Source: Candidatus Competibacteraceae bacterium (GTDB taxonomy: Bacteria > Pseudomonadota > Gammaproteobacteria > Competibacterales > Competibacteraceae). Taken from it: a DNA stretch of 9,333 bases. The notes below the pieces were generated by a model. It was not told the DNA's origin, did no database searches, and worked only from the letters and a program-made list of their open reading frames with translations. Below, piece by piece: positions 1 to 6,528 of the stretch. A program made the translations under genes and the position numbers. The stretch is taken from positions 1 to 9,333 of the forward strand of contig JAGRHK010000037.1 of assembly GCA_020444985.1 (NCBI GenBank), in the 5' to 3' direction. Positions within the stretch are counted from its first letter, which is position 1. Every line of letters begins with the position of its first letter.

Positions 1-876
1 TTCAGCAGCACAGGCCGGCGCATTCTGATGTGTCGCGGCAGCTCGCTACCGAATGCGGTCGGGCTGCGGGGTGGCCATGTCATCGTGTTTGACGACATTA
101 CGCACTTGGTGCAGGCGGAGCGCGATGCCGCCTGGGCCGAGGTCGCGCGCCGCCTGGCCCACGAAATCAAGAATCCACTAACCCCAATTCAACTGGCTGC
201 CGAACGCATCCGTCACAAATATCTCAAACAAATGGATGAGGAACAGGGACGGGTGCTGGATCGCGGTACGCACACCATCGTCCAACAGGTGCAGGCCATG
301 AAGGAGATGGTGGACGCTTTTAACGAGTATGCTCGACCGCCACGGCTGCGTCTGGCGCCGCTGGAGCTGAACGAATTCGTGGCCGAGGTGTTGTACCTTT
401 ATCGCGATTATCCCGCCAATGTGGAAATCCGCCTGGAGTTAACCCAAGAACCGCTGTGGATCAACGCGGACAAAGGTCGCTTGCGACAATTACTGCATAA
501 TCTGGTGAAAAACGCCATTGAGGCGATTCACGACGGTCAGGGATCGACGCTGTGGATCTGCACCCAACGCGAGCATGTGACCGGGGCCGATTGCGCTGAA
601 TTGAGCGTGCGCGATGACGGCCCCGGATTCCCCGACCACTTGTCAGCCAGCGCTTTTGAACCTTATGTGACTACCAAACCCAAGGGAACCGGGCTAGGAT
701 TAGCGGTTGTTAAAAAAATCGTCGAGGAGCATGGCGGCTGGATCCAGTTGGAAACGCCGCTGGAAGGCGGCGCTCGGATTGTGGTCCGCTTGCCGTTCCG
801 CCATGAGGATACGGGTGTTGCGATAACGCCCGTGCTTCCCGCCGAGCCTTTAAATACCGATCAGGAGGCTGGATGA
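1..876 (+). CDS. ntrY: NtrY-type sensor histidine kinase, C-terminal part (5' truncated by window edge)
   Basis: Membrane sensor kinase of the NtrY/NtrX pair; only the cytoplasmic C-terminal part is in view. The frame is open from base 1, so the ATG at 28 is probably internal and the gene starts upstream of the window. Numbering from the first codon, the end of a PAS-like region (GHVIVFDDIT, about 25-34) leads into the HisKA domain with phospho-acceptor His54 in the H box HEIKNPLTPIQ. The ATPase domain follows with an N box around His166-Ala172, a G1 box DDGPG at 205-209 and a G2 box GTGLGL at 229-234. All catalytic motifs are intact. The phrase DAAWAEVARRLAHEIKNPLT is typical of NtrY and not of NtrB. 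The HAMP and transmembrane parts expected upstream are not visible. The stop overlaps the start of the response regulator gene (ATGA), as expected for a coupled cognate pair. The kinase call is very sure; the NtrY subfamily rests on sequence style and on the neighbouring ntrX. Confidence 0.93.
   Translation, partial: FSSTGRRILMCRGSSLPNAVGLRGGHVIVFDDITHLVQAERDAAWAEVARRLAHEIKNPLTPIQLAAERIRHKYLKQMDEEQGRVLDRGTHTIVQQVQAMKEMVDAFNEYARPPRLRLAPLELNEFVAEVLYLYRDYPANVEIRLELTQEPLWINADKGRLRQLLHNLVKNAIEAIHDGQGSTLWICTQREHVTGADCAELSVRDDGPGFPDHLSASAFEPYVTTKPKGTGLGLAVVKKIVEEHGGWIQLETPLEGGARIVVRLPFRHEDTGVAITPVLPAEPLNTDQEAG
863..868 (+). promoter_or_regulatory. Strong Shine-Dalgarno AGGAGG of ntrX
   Basis: A consensus AGGAGG lies inside the last codons of ntrY, four bases before the ATG at 873. 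It fixes the ntrX start and supports translation directly coupled to the end of ntrY, whose TGA overlaps that ATG. Confidence 0.85.
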
Positions 877-2243
877 GCGCGCCCTATATTCTGGTCGTCG
901 ATGACGAACCTGACATTCGCGACCTGGTGAAGGAAATTCTCGAAGATGAAGGCTATAGCGTAGCGAGCGCGGAAAACGCGGCCGCTGCCCGCGAAGCGCG
1001 CCGCGCGCAACGGCCCGATCTGATCCTGCTCGACATCTGGATGCCGGACACGGATGGCATTACCTTGCTCAAGGAATGGAGCGAAGGCGACCATTTGCCT
1101 TGTCCAGTGATCATGATGTCCGGCCACGGCACGGTGGAGACCGCAGTAGAAGCCACCCGCCTGGGCGCTTATGACTTCATTGAGAAGCCGTTGTCGATGG
1201 CCAAGCTGCTGTTGACCGTGGAACGAGCGTTGGAGGCCGACCGGCTGGCGCGGGAAAATCAGAATCTGCGCCGTCAACAGCGCACGGTCGCTGAACCCGT
1301 AGGGCGCAGCGACGTCGTACAGCGTTTGCGCACCCAGGTGTTGAAGATTGCCCAACACGATGCCCCGGTGTTGATCTTTGGCGAGCCGGGCACCGGCAAG
1401 GAAGTTTACGCTCGCTTCCTGCACGCCCACAGTCCGCGCCGTGATGGGCCATTCATTGATGTCGGCGTGGGTTCCATCGCCCGGGAAAACGCCAGTCTGG
1501 AGTTATTTGGCTCGGAACAGGGGGAGCGCATTCACTATGGCCGGCTGGAACAGGCCAGTGGCGGCACCCTGTTTCTCGACGAGTTGGCCGATATGGATCT
1601 TGAGGCCCAAGCCAAGCTGGCCAGCGCGCTCGAAAACGGCTCCTTCCTGCGGATTGGCGGTAAAGAAGCGGTGCGGGTCAACGTGCGGGTGGTCACCGCC
1701 ACGCATCGCGATCTGGAGCAGGAAGTCGCGCTGGAACGGTTCCGCGAAGATTTGTACTACCAACTCAATGTAGTGCCCATCAAGCTGCCGCCGCTGCGCG
1801 AGCATATCGAGGACGTGCCGGAATTGCTTAATTATTATGTCAGTTATTTTGTCGACCAGGAAAACCTGATCTATCGTCACTTTACCCTGGCGGCCCAGAA
1901 TCGGCTACGCAACTACAACTGGCCGGGCAATATCCGCGAACTCAAGAATCTGGTGCAACGACTGCTGATTCTGGGCAGTGAGGAAGAAATTACCCAGGAA
2001 GAAGTGGATGCCGCAGTGCGTGGCGCGACCACGACCAAATCCCATGACATGGGCAATATTCCCCTGAACCTGCCGCTGCGGGAAGCTCGCGAGCAATTCG
2101 AGCGGAACTATCTAATGCAGCAGTTTCGCGAATGCGAGGGTAATGTCGCCCGCCTGGCTGAACGCGTCGGCATGGAGCGCACCAACCTTTATCGCAAGCT
2201 GCGCGCTCTGGGCATCGATCCCAAGAAGGCGCTCGACGAGTAA
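873..2243 (+). CDS. ntrX: NtrX-type response regulator (receiver, AAA+, Fis-type HTH)
   Basis: Cytoplasmic response regulator, the partner of NtrY. The 456-residue length fits the family. Domains: receiver at about 4-120 with acidic pocket Asp10/Asp11, phospho-acceptor Asp54, Ser83 and Lys105; AAA+ domain at about 145-370 with Walker A GEPGTGK (170-176) and Walker B in GGTLFLDE (230-237); Fis-type helix-turn-helix at the C-terminus (NVARLAERVGMERTNLYRKL). Two points bear on sigma-54 activation. The GAFTGA loop is missing: after ELFGSEQ the chain reads GERIHYGRLEQA, about five residues shorter than NtrC. Also, in FREDLYYQLN the usual FRxDLYYRL second Arg is Gln297. Loss of GAFTGA is, to my knowledge, common in NtrX, so the protein probably binds DNA and controls sigma-70 promoters or acts as a repressor rather than remodelling sigma-54 polymerase. 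The start is set by the SD at 863-868. The gene is translated together with ntrY and followed by trkA. Confidence 0.94.
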   Translation: MSAPYILVVDDEPDIRDLVKEILEDEGYSVASAENAAAAREARRAQRPDLILLDIWMPDTDGITLLKEWSEGDHLPCPVIMMSGHGTVETAVEATRLGAYDFIEKPLSMAKLLLTVERALEADRLARENQNLRRQQRTVAEPVGRSDVVQRLRTQVLKIAQHDAPVLIFGEPGTGKEVYARFLHAHSPRRDGPFIDVGVGSIARENASLELFGSEQGERIHYGRLEQASGGTLFLDELADMDLEAQAKLASALENGSFLRIGGKEAVRVNVRVVTATHRDLEQEVALERFREDLYYQLNVVPIKLPPLREHIEDVPELLNYYVSYFVDQENLIYRHFTLAAQNRLRNYNWPGNIRELKNLVQRLLILGSEEEITQEEVDAAVRGATTTKSHDMGNIPLNLPLREAREQFERNYLMQQFRECEGNVARLAERVGMERTNLYRKLRALGIDPKKALDE

Positions 2244-2254
2244 TCCAGCCAAAT

Positions 2255-2275
2255 AAACTTAAAACTTAAAAACTT
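2255..2275 (+). repeat. A-rich stepped repeat (A3CTT, A4CTT, A5CTT) in the ntrX-trkA spacer
   Basis: The 38-base spacer holds three consecutive CTT units with growing A-runs: AAACTT at 2255-2260, AAAACTT at 2261-2267 and AAAAACTT at 2268-2275. The stretch is much more AT-rich than its surroundings. No good Shine-Dalgarno lies before the trkA ATG at 2282. An unstructured A-rich leader could help ribosome loading through S1, but that is inference. Confidence 0.5.
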
Positions 2276-2281
2276 CATCCC

Positions 2282-3661
2282 ATGAAAATTGTTATCCTCG
2301 GCGCTGGGCAGGTGGGCAGTTCGGTCGCGCACATTTTGGCAAGCGAGGTGAATGATGTCACCGTCGTCGATGCCAATGCCGAGCGCTTGCAAATTCTTCA
2401 GGACCGGCTGGATATTCGCACGCTGGCCGGCCATGCCTCTCATCCGTTCGTGCTGGAGCAAGCGGGCATGGCGGATGCGGATATGCTGATTGCGCTGACC
2501 GACAACGATGAAGTCAACATGATCGCCTGTCAGGTCGCCTACACGCTGTTCAACACGCCGCGACGGATCGCCCGGGTCCGGTCGGGCAGTTATCTCGCCT
2601 ACCAGGAACAATTGCTTAATGATCAGGCGTTGCCCATCAACGTGTTGATCAGCCCGGAACAGTTGGTGACCGATTACATTCAGCGCATCATCGAACATCC
2701 TGGAGCGTTACAGGTTCTTGAGTTTGCTGAAGGACAGGTTCGATTGATGGGCGTCAAGGCCTACCAGGGCAGTTCTCTGGTCGGCCAAGCGCTGCGCACG
2801 CTGCCGGATCGCATGCCCGGCATTGAAATCCGGGTCGCCGCCATTTTCCGGCAGGGCCGCCCCATCATTCCGGAAGGCGATACGCTGATCGAAGCGGACG
2901 ATGAAGTCTTCTTCATCGCGGCCCGTAAAAACGCCCGCGCGATTGTCGGCGAGTTGCGCAAGCTGGACCGCATGGTCAAACGTTTGATCATCGCCGGCGG
3001 CGGCCATATCGGCGCCCGGTTAACCCAGGGCTTGGAAGAGCGGTTTCAGGTCAAGGTCATCGAACATAATCCGGCTACCGCCCGGCGCTTATCGGAACAA
3101 CTCAGTCGGGCGATTGTATTGCAGGGCGACGCTGCCGATGAAAATCTTCTGCGGCAAGAGAATATTGAAAATATGGATGTTTTCTGCGCTGTCACCAATG
3201 ATGATGAAGCCAATATCTTGTCGGCCATGTTAGCGAAGCGCATGGGCGCCCACAAAGTGATGGCCTTGATCAACCGCGTCTCCTATGTCGATCTGGTGGA
3301 ATCCTCCGGCATTATCGACGTCGCTATTTCACCGCAGCAGGCCACAATTGGCAGCCTGCTGGCCCATGTCCGCCGCGGCCATGTCGCCAAAGTCCATTCT
3401 CTGCGGCGAGGCGCTGCCGAAGCCATTGAGGCCGTGGCGCATGGCGATTACAAAACCTCCAAGGTCGTCGGCCGGCGTGTGGACGAAATCCGCTTACCGC
3501 CGGGCACCACCATCGGCGCTGTCGCTCGTGAGGACGAGGTGATTATTTGCCACCACGATACCATGATCCAGGCTGAAGACCATGTGATCCTGTTCCTCGT
3601 CGATAAAAAGCGGGTTCCAGAAGTAGAGCGCCTGTTTACGCCAGCGCCGACCTTTTTGTAA
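2282..3661 (+). CDS. trkA: Trk potassium uptake regulatory subunit TrkA
   Basis: Peripheral membrane protein on the cytoplasmic side that binds NAD(H) and nucleotides and gates the Trk K+ channel subunit TrkH/TrkG. The 459 residues match the usual size (E. coli 458). The chain shows the typical double arrangement. The first RCK-N Rossmann domain has GAGQVG at 7-12 and Asp30 after beta-2 (VTVVDANAERL), followed by a first RCK-C at about 145-225. The second RCK-N has GGGHIG at 239-244 and a matching acidic residue in VKVIEHNP, followed by a second RCK-C to the C-terminus. It lies 38 bases after ntrX in the same direction and is probably cotranscribed; ntrY-ntrX-trkA is a known gene order in proteobacteria. 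No trkH is present in the window, so the channel must be encoded elsewhere. The ATG start lacks a clear SD but gives the canonical N-terminus MKIVILGAGQVG. Confidence 0.97.
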   Translation: MKIVILGAGQVGSSVAHILASEVNDVTVVDANAERLQILQDRLDIRTLAGHASHPFVLEQAGMADADMLIALTDNDEVNMIACQVAYTLFNTPRRIARVRSGSYLAYQEQLLNDQALPINVLISPEQLVTDYIQRIIEHPGALQVLEFAEGQVRLMGVKAYQGSSLVGQALRTLPDRMPGIEIRVAAIFRQGRPIIPEGDTLIEADDEVFFIAARKNARAIVGELRKLDRMVKRLIIAGGGHIGARLTQGLEERFQVKVIEHNPATARRLSEQLSRAIVLQGDAADENLLRQENIENMDVFCAVTNDDEANILSAMLAKRMGAHKVMALINRVSYVDLVESSGIIDVAISPQQATIGSLLAHVRRGHVAKVHSLRRGAAEAIEAVAHGDYKTSKVVGRRVDEIRLPPGTTIGAVAREDEVIICHHDTMIQAEDHVILFLVDKKRVPEVERLFTPAPTFL

Positions 3662-3685
3662 GCCACATCGCAGCGCGCTGCCTTG

Positions 3686-3694
3686 TGCTAGAAT
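3686..3694 (+). promoter_or_regulatory. Candidate extended -10 promoter element upstream of the pcm-like gene
   Basis: TGCTAGAAT reads as an extended -10 (TGn plus TAGAAT, one mismatch to TATAAT), 25 bases after the trkA stop and about 75 bases before the ATG at 3769. I see no good -35 at 16-18 bases spacing, which is tolerable for extended -10 promoters. It is judged by eye only and would give the methyltransferase-like gene its own transcription start. Confidence 0.35.
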
Positions 3695-3740
3695 CCCCAA
3701 ATCCCAAACCTGGGGGCGTCGCTCCCGCCAGAATCCCAAA
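3692..3740 (+). repeat. Short direct repeats (AATCCC / AATCCCAAA) and a small hairpin in the pcm-like leader
   Basis: The 9-mer AATCCCAAA occurs exactly at 3700-3708 and 3732-3740, with a third AATCCC at 3692-3697. Between them GGGGGC (3712-3717) can pair with GCTCCC (3721-3726) across a 3-base loop with one G-U pair. No T-run follows, so it does not look like an intrinsic terminator for trkA. It may be part of a leader or operator; its function is unknown. Confidence 0.45.
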
Positions 3741-3768
3741 AACCAGGCGTTAACAGGATCCCGAACCG

Positions 3769-4428
3769 ATGACCGCATTCAATTTTGAGCAGGCGCGTTT
3801 TAACATGATCGAGCAACAGATTCGGCCCTGGGAGGTGCTGGATCAGCGCGTACTGGATACCCTGGCCCGGATGCCGCGCGAGGATTTCACGCCGGAACGC
3901 TACCGCAATCTCGCTTTTAGCGACGTTGCCATCCCCATTGGCCACGGCGAAGCGATGTTAAAACCCAATATCGAGGGCCGCATTCTTCAGGCGCTCGCGC
4001 TGCAACCCATGGATCAGGCGCTGGAAGTGGGTACAGGCAGTGGCTATTTGACCGCCTGCCTGGCGCAATTGGCCCGTCATGTCGTCAGCGTCGATATCGT
4101 TCCCGATTTCATTGAAGCCGCGCAGAAAAAGCTCAAGACCCACGGCATCGTCAATGTCGCCTTGCATACCGGCGACGCCAGTCAGGGTTGGGGCGAGCGC
4201 CGCTACCCTGCGATCGCCGTCACCGGCTCCGTCGCCAAAGTGGATGATGTCTGGCGTCAAAGCCTGAGCCTGGGCGGCCGGTTGTTTATCGTGACGGGCC
4301 AGTCGCCCGTGATGGAAGCCTTGTTGATCACCCGAGTCGGCGAACGCGAGTGGACACAGGAAAGCCTGTTTGAAACTGAACTGTCCCCATTACAAGGCAC
4401 TGCTCCAGCCAGAACATTTGAGTTCTGA
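3769..4428 (+). CDS. pcm: Divergent protein-L-isoaspartate O-methyltransferase-like protein
   Basis: SAM-dependent class I methyltransferase of the protein-isoaspartate methyltransferase (PIMT/Pcm) family, which repairs isoaspartyl residues in aged proteins. The 219 residues fit. Family features: the N-terminal MIEQQIRPWEVLDQRVLDTL helix region (13-32), MPREDFTPE (35-43), IPIGHGEAML (55-64), SAM motif I LEVGTGSG at 85-92, and an acidic post-I residue in VSVDIVPDF. It departs from classical Pcm in two places. The catalytic-site stretch normally ending in (T/S)ISQP reads AMLKP (62-66), and the later conserved TAAPP-like segment reads VTGSVAKV. Such forms next to tolC occur in other proteobacteria and are usually annotated as Pcm; isoaspartyl activity cannot be assumed. 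The start at the ATG has AGGA at 3755-3758, ten bases upstream. A tolC gene follows after 104 bases. The fold is sure, the substrate is not. Confidence 0.85.
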   Translation: MTAFNFEQARFNMIEQQIRPWEVLDQRVLDTLARMPREDFTPERYRNLAFSDVAIPIGHGEAMLKPNIEGRILQALALQPMDQALEVGTGSGYLTACLAQLARHVVSVDIVPDFIEAAQKKLKTHGIVNVALHTGDASQGWGERRYPAIAVTGSVAKVDDVWRQSLSLGGRLFIVTGQSPVMEALLITRVGEREWTQESLFETELSPLQGTAPARTFEF

Positions 4429-4434
4429 AAGGCA

Positions 4435-4493
4435 AGGCTTCAGGCTTCAGGTTAGGAAATACATTTTGATTTAATGCCTGATGTACTGATGTC
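4435..4493 (+). repeat. Two short tandem repeats in the leader of tolC
   Basis: AGGCTTC is repeated at 4435-4441 and 4442-4448, with a decayed third unit beginning AGG at 4449. A second tandem follows: CTGATGTA at 4478-4485 and CTGATGTC at 4486-4493. The spacer is AT-rich between these blocks and has an A-run of eight at 4503-4510. I see no convincing -35/-10 pair or T-tailed terminator. The repeats could be operator half-sites or slippage products. Confidence 0.5.
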
Positions 4494-4514
4494 GGGACCT
4501 TCAAAAAAAATATC

Positions 4515-4520
4515 AGGGGA
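4515..4520 (+). promoter_or_regulatory. Shine-Dalgarno of tolC
   Basis: AGGGGA lies 12 bases before the ATG at 4533, a rather long spacing, and directly after an A-rich stretch. It supports that ATG, or the in-frame ATG three codons later, as the start; both give a signal peptide. The bases ATCAGG at 4512-4517 can pair with CCTGAT at 4477-4482 and so could partly mask this site. Confidence 0.55.
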
Positions 4521-4532
4521 AGCCCATTCACC

Positions 4533-5900
4533 ATGACCAATATGCGTTATGTAGCAGGGGCGGCTATCGTTGCCATACTGTGCAGTTCGTCCGTGGGGGC
4601 GGAAAACCTGCTGCAAATTTATCGTCAATCACTGCAAAGCGATCCAGTACTGAAGGCTGCTGCCGCCAGTCAACAAGCCGCGCAGGAAGCCAAACCCCAG
4701 GCGCGGGCTTTGTTGTTGCCAAATATTGGGGTGGTCGCCTCGCAGGGGAACACGTTTGGCGTTACAGGTTTGGCGCCTGGTCAATCGTCCTACGACACCC
4801 ATAGCTATGCGATCAGCGTGGTGCAACCCCTCTACAATCGAAGCAGCCAAGTGCAGCAACGTCTCGCCGAGGCCAGCATCGGTCAGGCGGATGTTGATTT
4901 CCTCAACGCCGAAAACGACTTGATCCTGCGGGTTGCGCAAGCCTACTTCAGCGTATTGGCGGCGTTGGATAGTCTGACTTTCGTTACGGCGGAGAAAAAT
5001 GCATTCGCCCGCCAGCTCGAACAAGCCAACCGGCGATTCGAGGTTGGGCTCGCGACCATCACCGATGTTTATGATGCCCAGGCGCGTTTTGATGGCGCGG
5101 TGTCCTCCGAAATCAGCGCAGTCAACACGTTGGCGGATACGCGCGAGCAGTTGCGGCAATTAACCGGTCAGGAATATGCGCAGTTGAACATCCTGGGTGA
5201 ACGGATGCCGCTGACGTTGCCTAAACCGAGTGATCCGGAAGCCTGGGTGCGCATGGCGATGGAGAATAATCTGTCGTTGCAAAGCGCTGGTTTCGGCGTG
5301 GAGCAAGCACGGGAAAATATCAAACTCCAGAAAGCCGGCCATTACCCCACCCTGGACTTGAGCGTCAGCCGCGCGGATGTCGACACTGGTTTTAATCATA
5401 CCTATAGCAGTCAGGCCAATTTGCAACTGACGGTTCCCCTTTATAGCGGCGGCGCAGTATCTTCGCGCTCCCGCCAGGCGGCCCATAGCTATGAAGCATC
5501 CCGGCAAAGTCTGGAAGATTTGCAACGCAACACCATTACCACGGTTCGCAATGCCTACCGGGGTCAGGAAACCGCAATCGGCCAGATCAAGGCGCTCGAT
5601 CAGACGCGCGTTTCCACGCGCAGCGCTCTGGAAGCAACCCAGGCGGGTTATGAAGTAGGAACGCGCACCATTGTCGACGTGTTGAATGCTGAAACGGATG
5701 TGTACCGGGCTGAACGGGATTATGCCGCCTCTCGCTACTCCTACGTCGTCAATGTTTTGACGCTGCGGCAAGCGGCCGGTCGGTTGACCGAGGAAGATGT
5801 AGTTGAAATCAACGGTTGGCTGGGCGCGTCTTACCCCACCAGCGGCGCTAAACCCACGCCAATGGCCACTGGATCAAGGCGCACCCCGGCAGCCAAGTAA
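4533..5900 (+). CDS. tolC: TolC-family outer membrane efflux/secretion channel
   Basis: Outer membrane protein that forms the trimeric beta-barrel and alpha-helical tunnel used as exit duct by RND, MFS and ABC pumps and by type I secretion. The 455 residues suit TolC. The N-terminus is a signal peptide (basic start, hydrophobic 7-17) with likely cleavage after VGA at residue 23, leaving a mature start ENLLQIYRQSLQSDP, a classical TolC opening. The internal duplication of the family is visible: RRFEVGLATITDVYDAQARF near 168-187 and AGYEVGTRTIVDVLNAETDV near 370-389, about 200 residues apart, each followed by a long helix. VAQAYFSVLAALDSL matches the helical barrel region. The last 25 residues are low-complexity, rich in Pro, Thr, Ala and Ser, as is common. 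No membrane fusion protein or inner membrane pump lies beside it, which fits a shared, general-use TolC. It follows the pcm-like gene in the same direction. Confidence 0.93.
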   Translation: MTNMRYVAGAAIVAILCSSSVGAENLLQIYRQSLQSDPVLKAAAASQQAAQEAKPQARALLLPNIGVVASQGNTFGVTGLAPGQSSYDTHSYAISVVQPLYNRSSQVQQRLAEASIGQADVDFLNAENDLILRVAQAYFSVLAALDSLTFVTAEKNAFARQLEQANRRFEVGLATITDVYDAQARFDGAVSSEISAVNTLADTREQLRQLTGQEYAQLNILGERMPLTLPKPSDPEAWVRMAMENNLSLQSAGFGVEQARENIKLQKAGHYPTLDLSVSRADVDTGFNHTYSSQANLQLTVPLYSGGAVSSRSRQAAHSYEASRQSLEDLQRNTITTVRNAYRGQETAIGQIKALDQTRVSTRSALEATQAGYEVGTRTIVDVLNAETDVYRAERDYAASRYSYVVNVLTLRQAAGRLTEEDVVEINGWLGASYPTSGAKPTPMATGSRRTPAAK

Positions 5901-5906
5901 GAACAG

Positions 5907-5941
5907 GGTTGGTCATGGCCATCATGGTAAGAGCGCCAACC
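5907..5941 (+). other. Inverted repeat GGTTGG/CCAACC after tolC
   Basis: GGTTGG at 5907-5912 can pair with CCAACC at 5936-5941, and the loop contains the palindrome ATGGCCAT (5915-5922). The location just after the tolC stop would suit a transcript end or a 3' stabilising structure, but no T-run follows, so calling it an intrinsic terminator is not justified. Confidence 0.3.
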
Positions 5942-5997
5942 GCTGAATCTGCCAAATAGTCAGGGCGGTCTTGTTTGCTGCCTGCGATGGATTATTC

Positions 5998-6528
5998 ATG
6001 CCTGAAACCCACTCTGAACCTGCTGGCTATCCCACGTTGTCGCCGGCGAAGTTGCCGCGCCGGCTGGCGGCGATCGTGTACGATGGGCTGTTACTGATCG
6101 GTGTTTTGATGGTTGCATCGGCATTGGCCTGGGGATTGGTGGCGATGTTGTTGGGCAGCGCGGCAGTGGCCCTTAACAATCCACTGCGCGGCAACCCATT
6201 TTTTCAAACCTATCTGCTGCTGGTCTGCTTCTTTTTCTATGGCGGCTTCTGGGTTTGGGGTGGTCAGACGCTAGGGATGCGCGCCTGGCGCTTGCGTATC
6301 ACCCGGCGCGATGGCCGAGGCATCAGTTGGTCACAAGCGCTGCTGCGCTTTCTGACCGCCAGTCTGTGGCTGATGCCTTTCTACTTACACCCACTGTTTC
6401 ACGTCAGCGTGGTCACCAGCGTATGGATCGGCTTGGCAGTTCTGCTGTTCCTGTTGGCGTTGCGCGCGCCGGATCGGGTTTCGGAAACGGCGCTGGTGGT
6501 TTTGCCGCGTCCCCGGCAGGCCGGATGA
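5998..6528 (+). CDS. RDD-family small integral membrane protein
   Basis: Inner membrane protein of 176 residues with an RDD domain; the biochemical role of this family is mostly unknown, with some members linked to ion or solute transport. Visible features: a polar N-terminus, then PRRLAAIVYDGLLL with the signature Arg22 and Asp29, a hydrophobic span at about 24-52, a second at about 71-88 rich in Phe and Tyr, then GGQTLGMRAWRLRITRRDGR. That last stretch is the typical GxTxGxRxxxLRI motif, and it holds the second family Asp (Asp105). Two further hydrophobic stretches lie near 115-130 and 136-155. I chose the ATG at 5998; a TTG at 5971 would add nine residues (MFAACDGLF) but its upstream SD-like AGGGCGG sits too close. 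The gene overlaps hemF by ATGA, so the two are very likely translated together. Family call sure, function unknown. Confidence 0.87.
   Translation: MPETHSEPAGYPTLSPAKLPRRLAAIVYDGLLLIGVLMVASALAWGLVAMLLGSAAVALNNPLRGNPFFQTYLLLVCFFFYGGFWVWGGQTLGMRAWRLRITRRDGRGISWSQALLRFLTASLWLMPFYLHPLFHVSVVTSVWIGLAVLLFLLALRAPDRVSETALVVLPRPRQAG

Noticed and set aside
28..30. ATG at 28 as the true start of the ntrY gene
   Set aside because: The frame is open to base 1 and the protein would begin in the middle of a PAS-like region, lacking the membrane part that NtrY has.
861..1430. A 189-codon open frame on the minus strand
   Set aside because: It is antisense to the receiver and AAA+ domains of ntrX, with no domain-like sequence and no plausible start signal.
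3712..3726. Intrinsic terminator after trkA
   Set aside because: The hairpin has only six pairs including a G-U and is not followed by a T-run.
4466..4494. TTGATT as the -35 of a tolC promoter
   Set aside because: No acceptable -10 is found at 16-18 bases spacing; the nearest candidate (TACTGA, 4484-4489) is only 12 bases away.
4629..5159. A 176-codon open frame on the minus strand
   Set aside because: It is antisense to tolC, whose signal peptide and internal repeat clearly define the coding strand.
5971..5997. TTG start adding nine residues to the RDD protein
   Set aside because: The ATG at 5998 gives a normal N-terminus; the SD-like stretch before the TTG is only two or three bases away from it.
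6255..6524. The hemF frame stays open 270 bases upstream of the chosen start, suggesting a longer protein
   Set aside because: This part lies inside the RDD gene in another frame, its translation has no HemF-like sequence, and the ATG at 6525 gives a normal family length.
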